Assembly (NCBI GenBank): GCA_003663045.1
Contig: QMZG01000021.1
Span: forward strand, 1-12,883
DNA: 12,883 nt
Direction: 5' to 3'
Source: Candidatus Altarchaeales archaeon
GTDB lineage: Archaea; Altiarchaeota; Altiarchaeia; IMC4; QMZM01
Shown piece after piece: positions 6,162-12,883 of the stretch (position 1 is its first letter; every line of letters starts with the position of its first letter). A model generated the notes under the pieces. That model saw nothing but the letters and a program-made list of their open reading frames with translations. It was not told the origin of the DNA and searched no databases. The translations under genes were made by a program, and so were the position numbers.

Positions 6162-7352
6162 ATGGTAGCGGTATGTTTTTATTTCCAGGTACATCAACCA
6201 TACAGGTTGAGAAGATACTCGGTATTCGATATAGGAAAGAATAGCGATTATTTCGATCATGAAAAGAATTCTTCAATAATGAGAAAAGTAGCCGAGAAAT
6301 GTTATCTGCCCACTAATAGATTGATCCTCGATCTGATAAATGAGACTGATGGAAGATTCAGGGTCAGTTACAGCATTACCGGAGTAGCATTGGATCAATT
6401 TCGGGAATATTCTCCAGAGGTAATTGAAAGCTTTCAGGATTTAGTTAATACGGGATATGTAGAATTACTGGATGAAACCTACTATCACTCCTTAGCCTTT
6501 TTATATTCGCGAAGGGAATTTCAAGAGCAGGTTAAATTGCACAGAAAAAAGATGAGGGAGATTTTCCACTATAAACCAAAAGTCTTTAGGAATACCGAAT
6601 TGGTGTATAATAATTACTTAGCCTATATCGCAAAGGAGATGGGTTATAAGGGAATTCTCGCTGAGGGGGCAGATCACATACTGGGTTGGAGGAGTCCAAA
6701 CTTTTTATATAAACCCTCAGGAACGAATGGAATAAAGCTCATGTTAAAGAATTATAGACTTTCTGATGATATTGCCTTCAGATTCTCAGAAAGATCCTGG
6801 AAAGAATGGCCCCTAACGGCGGAAAAATTCGCAACATGGATAAATGCCGTAAATGGAAATGGTAATGTAGTAAATCTATTTATGGATTATGAAACATTCG
6901 GAGAGCATCAGTGGGAGGATACGGGGATATTTAATTTTCTCAGATATCTCCCCAGAGAGATTCTTAGGAATCCCGACAACTGTTTTATGACTCCTAGTGA
7001 GGTAATTAAATCCTATGATCCAGTATCCGAATTAGATATCCCACATATAGTCTCTTGGGCCGATATTGAAAGGGATTTAAGTGCTTGGTTGGGAAATTCC
7101 ATGCAGAAAAGTGCCATAGAAAATCTTTATAAGTTAGAATCTGAGGTAAAGGAAAGTGGGGATGAAAGGCTCATAGAAGACTGGCGCAGACTGCAAACTG
7201 CAGATCACTTCTATTATATGTGCACCAAGTGGTTTAATGATGGCGATGTTCATAAATACTTCAATGTTTACGATAGGCCACATGATTCTTTTATTGCTTT
7301 TATGAATATTCTAACAGATTTTAGGATACGATTAAAAAACAAAAATAACTAA
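6162..7352 (+). CDS. GH57 alpha-amylase-like glycoside hydrolase or transferase
   Basis: This retaining GH57 enzyme acts on alpha-glucans by hydrolysis or transfer, probably in the cytoplasm because there is no signal peptide. The conserved GH57 regions appear in order: HQPYRL (11-16); FRNTEL (142-147) with nucleophile Glu146; FMDYETFGEHQW (240-251) with acid/base Asp242; and the late helix ADHFYYM (347-353). SWADIERDLSAWLGNSMQ (298-315) is typical of archaeal GH57 amylases. It has 396 residues, shorter than GH57 branching enzymes (usually over 500) and than mycobacterial Rv3031. I chose the ATG at 6162 because the protein then begins directly with the first barrel strand; an in-frame ATG at 6138 would overlap the GT4 gene and add an eight-residue tail. 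The one-base gap suggests translational coupling. Whether it is an amylase or a transferase cannot be decided from motifs. Confidence 0.85.
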   Translation: MVAVCFYFQVHQPYRLRRYSVFDIGKNSDYFDHEKNSSIMRKVAEKCYLPTNRLILDLINETDGRFRVSYSITGVALDQFREYSPEVIESFQDLVNTGYVELLDETYYHSLAFLYSRREFQEQVKLHRKKMREIFHYKPKVFRNTELVYNNYLAYIAKEMGYKGILAEGADHILGWRSPNFLYKPSGTNGIKLMLKNYRLSDDIAFRFSERSWKEWPLTAEKFATWINAVNGNGNVVNLFMDYETFGEHQWEDTGIFNFLRYLPREILRNPDNCFMTPSEVIKSYDPVSELDIPHIVSWADIERDLSAWLGNSMQKSAIENLYKLESEVKESGDERLIEDWRRLQTADHFYYMCTKWFNDGDVHKYFNVYDRPHDSFIAFMNILTDFRIRLKNKNN

Positions 7353-7369
7353 AAATTAGAGGAGTAAAA

Positions 7370-7714
7370 ATGAGAAAGAAAAAAACTGTAAGGAAAAGGA
7401 GTCAAAAGAAAAGGAAGATTGGGAAGAAGAGTGATCTGCAAATGAAAGAATATCTAAAAGATACGCCACCAGATAAGTGCTTCTGGGTGAATAATGGATG
7501 GATTATAAGGAATCTGGAGGAATTGCCAATTGCCCTGGACAATATGAGCGATGACACCTTTAATTACCACGTAAATAAAGACAAGAACGATTTCAGCAAA
7601 TGGGTGAGGGATGTTATCGGTGATGAAACACTTGCGAGGTCATTGGAAAGGGTTAAGAACAGGGAGGATGCCATAAAGATCGTGAATAAAAGGATAAAGC
7701 AGTTGAAACGATGA
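7370..7714 (+). CDS. Small basic DUF5752-like protein of the glucan operon
   Basis: The 114-residue protein has two parts. Residues 1-23 are extremely basic and probably disordered (MRKKKTVRKRSQKKRKIGKK, then SDL). Residues about 34-114 form a compact alpha-helical domain with the pattern CFWVNNGWIIRNLEEL (37-52), FNYHVNK (63-69), NDFSKWVRDVIGDETLA (72-88) and a basic end, RIKQLKR. I associate this pattern with DUF5752, a small domain of unknown function found beside archaeal amylase and glycosyltransferase genes; this is from memory and moderately sure. No catalytic motif is visible. A strong GAGGAG ribosome binding site (7359-7364) lies five bases before the ATG, and its stop overlaps the next start (ATGA, 7711-7714), so it is coupled to the GT3 gene. 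An accessory or scaffold role in glucan synthesis is a guess. Confidence 0.65.
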   Translation: MRKKKTVRKRSQKKRKIGKKSDLQMKEYLKDTPPDKCFWVNNGWIIRNLEELPIALDNMSDDTFNYHVNKDKNDFSKWVRDVIGDETLARSLERVKNREDAIKIVNKRIKQLKR

Positions 7715-9516
7715 ATCCTAATTCTAAGTCTAAGAATATCCTTTTATTTGAGGTCAGCTGGGAGGTATGCAATAAGGTTGGTGGGATTAACACCGTGATT
7801 AAATCAAAGGTATCTCATTTGATTAAGCACTACAAAGGGGATTATTTTCTTATTGGACCATATCTCTCCGAAAAGGCCGTAAAGGAATTTCAAGAGAGGA
7901 TTCCACCAGAAGAACTCCAGGGTATATTTGATAAACTGAAAACGGATGGGATAATCTGTCACTACGGTGAATGGTTGATTCCAGAGAAACCAAAAACCAT
8001 TTTAGTAGATTATAAAAATTACATTAACAAGAAGAACGAGATTAAGGCTCAGTTATGGGAGAGTTTTAAGATAGATTCCTTAAATACTGAGTTCCATGAT
8101 TTTGATGAACCCATAATATGGGGCGATGCGGTGGGGAAACTTCTGGAGGAAATTTCTAGAATTTCTAGAGAATATAAAAATAGGAAGAATATTGTAGCTC
8201 AATTTCATGAATGGTTGAGCTGTGGTGCACTTCTGTATATAAAGAGAAATGGGATTAAAATTGGAACGGTATTCACTACTCACGCCACGGTTTTGGGGAG
8301 AACTCTGGCTGGGAATAATGTAGATCTCTATAGGATTATATCCAAGATAGATCCAGAGAAAGAGGCATATAAATGGAAGATTCAGTCCAAACATCAGGTA
8401 GAGAGGGTATCTGCACATGAGAGTGATGTATTCACCACGGTAAGCGAGATAACCGCTATTCAGGCGGATCACTTTTTGGGAAGATGGCCCGATGTATTAC
8501 TATTTAATGGCTTAGACATGGAGAAATATCCATGTTTTGAGGAGGTTTCTATAAAGCATCGCCTCTACAGAGAGAAGATAAAGAGTTTTTTACAGTATTA
8601 TTTTTTTCCTTATTATCCATTCGATCTTGACAATACACTGATATATTTCATCTCCGGGAGATATGAATTTCATAACAAAGGAATTGATATCTTTATTAAA
8701 GCACTTTCAAGATTGAATCGGAGACTAAAAGAGGAAAAGTCCAAGAAGACCATAGTGGCTTTTTTCTGGGTTCCCAGGGATGTGATTAGGATAAAGCCGG
8801 AACTGGTTCAGAGCAGGGCATACTACGAGGATATTGAAGAGTCCATTGATGATAATCTAAAAGATATCCAAGGGAGAATTATCAGAGCATTAATCTCCAA
8901 AAAATCTTTTACAGAAACGGATTTATTCAGTAAAGAATTTCTCTTTAAGACAAAAAAGAAGGTACTCAGATTTTTAAGGAAAGGGACACCCCCATTATGC
9001 ACCCACGATTTATTTAATGAAGAAGATGATCCCATACTTAAGGGCTTTAAAGAATCTAATCTCTTGAACAAAAAGGGAGATAGAGTAAAGGTAGTTTTCT
9101 ATCCCATCTATCTTACCGGGGCAGATAATCTCCTAGATCTGGATTACAATGAATCTATCATAGGAACCCACCTTGGTGTATTCCCATCCTACTATGAGCC
9201 ATGGGGTTATACCCCCTTAGAGACGGGAGCTCTTGGTGTTGCTTCTATAACCACAGATTTCAGCGGCTTTGGCAGGTATATCTCTAGTGATCCGGGAAAA
9301 AAAGATCTTGGGATATTTGTAATAAAGATGTTTAACAAATCTGAAGAGGAAAAGATAGAAAATCTATTTGAGGTTCTCTACAGATTCTCTCAGTTGGATA
9401 GGGAGGGGAGAATGGAGAACAAGATAGAGGCAAGGAGATTAGCATCCTTAGTAGACTGGGATAAATTAATAGGGAATTATATTAAAGCACATGAGCTTGC
9501 TGTCAAACAAGATTAA
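7711..9516 (+). CDS. GT3 glycogen synthase, eukaryote-like
   Basis: The enzyme extends alpha-1,4-glucan from a nucleotide glucose in the cytoplasm. It is a family GT3 protein, the type of yeast and animal glycogen synthase, not bacterial GlgA (GT5). The N-terminal loop is FEVSWEVCNKVGGINTVI (13-30); HEW is at 166-168 with His166; and THATVLGR (190-197) has Arg197. The donor domain has SGRYEFHNKG (315-324) with Arg317 and Lys323. EPWGYTPLE (496-504) supplies the E-x7-E pair Glu496 and Glu504, followed by TTDFSGFG. At 601 residues it lacks the long regulated tails of the roughly 700-residue eukaryotic enzymes. In the region of the glucose-6-phosphate-binding arginine cluster (about 563-576) it has only R564, R567, K571, R575 and R576, so allosteric control is uncertain. 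It is the last gene of the operon and overlaps the previous one by four bases. Confidence 0.85.
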   Translation: MNPNSKSKNILLFEVSWEVCNKVGGINTVIKSKVSHLIKHYKGDYFLIGPYLSEKAVKEFQERIPPEELQGIFDKLKTDGIICHYGEWLIPEKPKTILVDYKNYINKKNEIKAQLWESFKIDSLNTEFHDFDEPIIWGDAVGKLLEEISRISREYKNRKNIVAQFHEWLSCGALLYIKRNGIKIGTVFTTHATVLGRTLAGNNVDLYRIISKIDPEKEAYKWKIQSKHQVERVSAHESDVFTTVSEITAIQADHFLGRWPDVLLFNGLDMEKYPCFEEVSIKHRLYREKIKSFLQYYFFPYYPFDLDNTLIYFISGRYEFHNKGIDIFIKALSRLNRRLKEEKSKKTIVAFFWVPRDVIRIKPELVQSRAYYEDIEESIDDNLKDIQGRIIRALISKKSFTETDLFSKEFLFKTKKKVLRFLRKGTPPLCTHDLFNEEDDPILKGFKESNLLNKKGDRVKVVFYPIYLTGADNLLDLDYNESIIGTHLGVFPSYYEPWGYTPLETGALGVASITTDFSGFGRYISSDPGKKDLGIFVIKMFNKSEEEKIENLFEVLYRFSQLDREGRMENKIEARRLASLVDWDKLIGNYIKAHELAVKQD

Positions 9517-9641
9517 ATTAATCGCATAGAAATTCTTTTAAAACCAACGGCTTCACTAACAAAGCTCACAGTACAATGTCATTAGTGTGTTAACGGAACG
9601 GAGCAGCTCTGTATAAGGCTAAAATCAAGGTGTCATTGCCG
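9517..9641. other. Convergent intergenic gap, no gene seen
   Basis: This 125 bp gap separates the 3' ends of the GT3 gene and ilvD. I see no credible coding frame, tRNA or strong hairpin. Weak dyads exist (CACTAA at 9554-9559 with TTAGTG at 9582-9587; AACGGC at 9546-9551 with GCCGTT at 9638-9643) but are too short to call. Short T-runs such as CTTTTA near 9535 may help end transcription. Confidence 0.5.
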
Positions 9642-11303
9642 TTATTCAAATACAGCTCCTTTATCAGCAGAGCTTACTACTTTTGAATATCTACTCAGTA
9701 CGCCAGTCAATTTCTTTTCTGGCTTATTCCACTTCTTCAATCTCCTTTTAATCTCTTCTTCGGATACCTTTAAATTCAATTTTCTATTAGGAATGTCTAT
9801 CTCTATTATATCCCCCTCTTGGACGATAGCAATAGGGCCACCCTCCATTGCTTCTGGACTAATGTGACCTATGCATGGTCCTCTTGTTCCACCAGAAAAT
9901 CTCCCATCGGTTATCAGAGCTACAGAATCACTCAGACCCATTCCCGCAATCGCACTTGTAGGAGCCAGCATTTCCCTCATTCCTGGACCACCCTTGGGGC
10001 CTTCATATCTTATCACAATGACATCGCCCTTGTTGATCCTTCCTCTTAGAATAGCTTCGTTTGCATCCTCTTCGCAGTCAAAAACCCTCGCTGGGCCAGA
10101 ATGCTTAAGAATCTTTGAATCTACGGCAGACTGCTTGACTACAGAACCTCGTGGAGCCAAGTTTCCCTTAAGTACGGCTATTCCCCCTTCCCTATGATAT
10201 GGATTATCTACGGTTCTTATAACATCCATGTTTTTCTTTGGATTCAGTATCTTCAATTCTTTTAGATTCTCACCCAGTGAGTTTCCCGTAACGGTAATGC
10301 AATCGAGATTTAATTTATCCTTAATCCTTTCCATAACCCCTTGAATACCTCCAGCACGATCGAGATCGAGCATAAAATGCGGACCTCCGGGGCGGATAGA
10401 TGTCAGATGCGGCGTTTCCCTACTCAATTTATCGAACAGGTCGAGACTCAGCTTTATTCTACATTCATTCGCTATCGCAGGCAAATGTAATGCCGTATTT
10501 GTGGAGCCACCAATAGCCATATCCACACGAATTGCATTCTCAAATGCCTTCTCTGTCATTATATCTCTGGGCTTTATATTCTCTTTCAATAATCTCATGA
10601 TTTGCATTCCAGATTTTTTGGCTATCTTAAACTTCTTTGAGTCTATCGCCATAGAAGTCCCACAACCGGGAAGAGACATTCCTAAAGCCTCAGTGATACA
10701 ACCCATGGTGTTTGCCGTAAAGAGTCCGGCACAGGAACCTACGCCTGGACAGGCGCCCTCTTCAAGATCTTTAACCTCTTCCTCTGTCATTTCACCCGCC
10801 TGGAATTTTCCAATAGCCTCAAACACGGAGATTAAATCAACCTGCTCATCATTAAAAATTCCCGGACACATTGGTCCTCCAGTAACAAATATTGAAGGCA
10901 CATTGATCCTCGCGGCGGCCATCAGATGTCCCGGGAGTATCTTATCACAGCTTGTGACAAATAAGAGGGCATCTAGCTGATGAGCCTGTACCTGTAATTC
11001 AATGCTATCAGCAATCGTTTCTCTGGATGGGAGCGAGTATTTCATTCCCTCATGACCCATGGCAATTCCATCACAGACACCAATGGTATGAAATTCAAAC
11101 GGCGTCCCTCCCGCCATTCTAATTCCAGATTTTGCAGCAGCAGCCAATTTGTCCAGGTGAATATGTCCCGGTATAAATTCATTCCATGAATTTACAATAC
11201 CAACAAATGGTCTTTCTATTTCCTCATTGATCATACCCATTGCCTTCATAAGAGACCTGTGAGGTGCTCTTTCAATCCCTTTCTTTGTTTTGTCGGATTT
11301 CAT
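9642..11303 (-). CDS. ilvD: Dihydroxy-acid dehydratase
   Basis: IlvD dehydrates 2,3-dihydroxyisovalerate and 2,3-dihydroxy-3-methylvalerate to the keto acids that lead to valine, leucine and isoleucine. The family features are all present: NSWNEFIPGHIHL (38-50), SCDKILPGH (118-126) with cluster ligand Cys119, and GACPGVGSCAGLFTANTMG (183-201) with Cys191. GRFSGGTRGPCIGHISPEA follows near the C-terminus and contains the catalytic serine. The N-terminal loop reads PGHIHL, as in the Escherichia coli [4Fe-4S] enzyme, and lacks the PCN cysteine of the plant-type [2Fe-2S] enzyme, so an oxygen-sensitive cluster is likely and fits an anaerobe. At 553 residues it is full length. It lies 40 bp downstream of leuA on the same strand and is probably co-transcribed. 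No strong Shine-Dalgarno site precedes the ATG; a TATA-like stretch near 11333-11341 leaves a separate promoter possible. Confidence 0.95.
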   Translation of the reverse strand: MKSDKTKKGIERAPHRSLMKAMGMINEEIERPFVGIVNSWNEFIPGHIHLDKLAAAAKSGIRMAGGTPFEFHTIGVCDGIAMGHEGMKYSLPSRETIADSIELQVQAHQLDALLFVTSCDKILPGHLMAAARINVPSIFVTGGPMCPGIFNDEQVDLISVFEAIGKFQAGEMTEEEVKDLEEGACPGVGSCAGLFTANTMGCITEALGMSLPGCGTSMAIDSKKFKIAKKSGMQIMRLLKENIKPRDIMTEKAFENAIRVDMAIGGSTNTALHLPAIANECRIKLSLDLFDKLSRETPHLTSIRPGGPHFMLDLDRAGGIQGVMERIKDKLNLDCITVTGNSLGENLKELKILNPKKNMDVIRTVDNPYHREGGIAVLKGNLAPRGSVVKQSAVDSKILKHSGPARVFDCEEDANEAILRGRINKGDVIVIRYEGPKGGPGMREMLAPTSAIAGMGLSDSVALITDGRFSGGTRGPCIGHISPEAMEGGPIAIVQEGDIIEIDIPNRKLNLKVSEEEIKRRLKKWNKPEKKLTGVLSRYSKVVSSADKGAVFE

Positions 11304-11343
11304 TTAAACCACACTTTAGTCTTCTTTTTGTCAATAAAAATTG

Positions 11344-12831
11344 CTATGCAATTTTCAAAATCCTATTCAATCCATTTATAAATGCAATAACAGAGGCCAT
11401 TACAACATCTTCATGAACGCCCCTTGCAAGGATAACGTTTTCCCCCTTACTCACCCTGATTGTCACATCCGCCAAAGCATCAGAACCGCCAGTAATGGCA
11501 TCAAGGTGATATTCCTCCAGTGAAATTTTTTCCTCGCCAATGGCACTTCTTATTGCATTTAGTGCTGCATCTACTGGACCTACCCCCTCTTCAGTAGCCT
11601 TCTTTTCTTTTCCATCTACCCTCAGAATTACGGAGGCAATTGGCTTCTTACTTAACCTGGAATTTAAAACCAGATCTACTAATTCAACCTTCCTCTCTTC
11701 CTTTGGAACCATCCCAATTACATCCTCCGCTATGGCAACGAGATCTTCTTCCACCACCCTCTTTCCCTTTCCTCCGAGATCCTTTACCTTTGTGGTTATT
11801 TCCTTCAGCTGTTCGGGATTTACTTCTATCCCCAGTTCCTTCAACTTTGCATCGATTCCATGAACTCCTACATGTTTTCCAAGAACAAGTCTTCTCCTTG
11901 CTCCAACCATCTCTGGCTTTATTGGCTCAAATGTCTCCGCCTTTTTGAGAACCGCATGTACATGAATTCCAGATTCATGAGCGAAGGCATTATCCCCAAC
12001 TATGGGAAAATTCGGCATAATCCTAATCCCCGTTAGTCTCTCAACCAACTTACTTGTTGGGTAAATTTTTTCTGTGTTGATGTTGGTCTCAATCCCATAG
12101 AGAATTTTCAACGCCATTACCACCTGTTCCAGATCGGCATTCCCCGCCCTCTCACCAATACCATTCACCGTCACCTGAACCTGATTACAACCAGCTTCTA
12201 CTGCAGCCAATGTATTTGCCACAGCCATTCCAAAGTCGTTATGACAATGAACATCCAGGTCAATTTTAATCTCCTCTCGAATCTTTTTCATCAATTCCCT
12301 CATAGAACTGGGAATCATTACTCCAACCGTGTCGGGGATATTTATAATACTTGCACCAGCTTCTTCAACACCCTTGCAAACCTTTATAAGGAAGTTTAAC
12401 TCACTCCTGGTTGCATCCATCGGTGAAAAAAGACAAGGAAGACCATGATCTACCACATATTCTACCGCTTCAACAGCTATCTTATAAATCTCATCCTCGC
12501 TCTTTCCCATCTGATACTTCAAATGCTGTGGCGAAGTGGAAATAAAGGTATGAACTAATTGCACATCCGCTTCTACACATCTATCAATATCCGGTTTCAG
12601 AGCCCTTGCCAATCCACAAACCGTAGTGTCGACCTCTTTAGAAATTCTCTTCACCGCAAGAAATTCGATCTCAGAATTTATTGGAAATCCAGCCTCAATT
12701 ATATCCACACCGAGATCCGAGAGAGCATGAGCTATCTCCAGTTTCTTTTCTGCTGTTAATGCAACCCCCGGGGTCTGTTCTCCATCTCGCAACGTGGTGT
12801 CAAATATCTTTATTCTTCTTTTTGCGGTCAT
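11344..12831 (-). CDS. leuA: 2-Isopropylmalate synthase (archaeal LeuA type)
   Basis: LeuA condenses acetyl-CoA with 2-oxoisovalerate, the first committed step to leucine. The N-terminal TIM barrel has FDTTLRDGEQTPGV (10-23) with Arg15 and Asp16, AGFP (47-50), HTFISTS (94-100), NIPDTVG (164-170), the metal-binding HCHND (195-199) and NGIGERAGNADLE (223-235). The linker carries GDNAFAHESGIHVHA. A C-terminal leucine-binding LeuA domain follows from about residue 385 (for example DAITGGSDALADVTI). At 495 residues it is typical of archaeal LeuA. Related citramalate and homocitrate synthases share most motifs; AGFP, CGLARA, HTFISTS and NIPDTVG favour LeuA, and the ilvD neighbour supports it, but CimA is not excluded. 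The barrel segment usually written FS-x-ED reads FSPMDATR (135-142), with Met138 in place of a conserved Glu. The ATG fits a leaderless promoter. Confidence 0.85.
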   Translation of the reverse strand: MTAKRRIKIFDTTLRDGEQTPGVALTAEKKLEIAHALSDLGVDIIEAGFPINSEIEFLAVKRISKEVDTTVCGLARALKPDIDRCVEADVQLVHTFISTSPQHLKYQMGKSEDEIYKIAVEAVEYVVDHGLPCLFSPMDATRSELNFLIKVCKGVEEAGASIINIPDTVGVMIPSSMRELMKKIREEIKIDLDVHCHNDFGMAVANTLAAVEAGCNQVQVTVNGIGERAGNADLEQVVMALKILYGIETNINTEKIYPTSKLVERLTGIRIMPNFPIVGDNAFAHESGIHVHAVLKKAETFEPIKPEMVGARRRLVLGKHVGVHGIDAKLKELGIEVNPEQLKEITTKVKDLGGKGKRVVEEDLVAIAEDVIGMVPKEERKVELVDLVLNSRLSKKPIASVILRVDGKEKKATEEGVGPVDAALNAIRSAIGEEKISLEEYHLDAITGGSDALADVTIRVSKGENVILARGVHEDVVMASVIAFINGLNRILKIA

Positions 12832-12865
12832 AGTTGTACCTAGTTATAATAGATATATAAGATAA
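12832..12865 (-). promoter_or_regulatory. Leaderless promoter of leuA-ilvD
   Basis: On the minus strand TTATATAT at 12860-12853 is a clear archaeal TATA box centred about 25 bp before the leuA ATG at 12831. No Shine-Dalgarno motif lies between, so transcription probably begins at the start codon. I see no leucine-responsive leader peptide or riboswitch, and the distance leaves no room for one. Confidence 0.6.
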
Positions 12866-12883
12866 TTAATAGTGATTTTGACG

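Noticed and set aside
8152..8169. Tandem nine-base repeat (ATTTCTAGA twice) in the GT3 gene
   Set aside because: It is a two-unit in-frame repeat giving ISR-ISR, within normal codon variation.
10501..10980. Plus-strand open frame of 159 codons, and other plus-strand frames, within ilvD and leuA
   Set aside because: They are antisense to highly conserved enzyme genes, have low-complexity or family-less products, and lack start signals.
1..12883. CRISPR array, tRNA, rRNA, transposase or defence system
   Set aside because: No regularly spaced repeats, cloverleaf, rRNA-like stretch, transposase motif or known defence domain was seen on either strand.

Overview
The window looks like ordinary chromosomal DNA from an anaerobic archaeon, most likely a euryarchaeote of the methanogen or methanotroph kind. 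The evidence is a Pyrococcus-type MinD ATPase, archaeal TATA boxes placed about 24-26 bp before several start codons (a leaderless arrangement), GGAG or GGTGA Shine-Dalgarno sites before internal genes, AGA/AGG-rich arginine codons, archaeal-type LeuA and an oxygen-labile [4Fe-4S]-type IlvD. The glucosylglycerate gene pair resembles the one known from Methanococcoides burtonii. The species cannot be fixed from the sequence. There are no tRNA or rRNA genes, CRISPR arrays, transposases or phage genes, and no gap without a gene exceeds about 170 bp.

Layout. (1) 1-876: a long imperfect hairpin, then a leaderless minD-like gene. (2) 907-2496, plus strand: a palindromic possible operator, two small four-helix membrane proteins of unknown function, and an RDD-family membrane protein. 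(3) 2525-4771, minus strand: gpgS then gpgP, which together make glucosylglycerate from an NDP-glucose and 3-phosphoglycerate. (4) 4940-9516, plus strand and divergent from gpgS: a tight four-gene operon of GT4 glycosyltransferase, GH57 alpha-amylase-like protein, a small basic DUF5752-like protein and a eukaryote-like GT3 glycogen synthase. (5) 9642-12831, minus strand: leuA then ilvD, for branched-chain amino acid synthesis.

How the genes may work together. Regions 3 and 4 share one 168 bp divergent promoter region and all concern glucose transfer. GpgS and GpgP would form glucosylglycerate, usually regarded in archaea as a compatible solute. The adjoining operon holds two glucan-building enzymes of different families, a glucan-acting GH57 enzyme and a small accessory protein. 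Mycobacteria use GpgS-made glucosylglycerate as the reducing-end primer of a methylglucose polysaccharide, and there a GT4 gene (Rv3032) sits next to a GH57 gene (Rv3031). The same enzyme families lie side by side here, so the most interesting reading is a possible glucosylglycerate-primed alpha-glucan in an archaeon. This is inference; the conservative reading is a solute pathway next to a glycogen operon.
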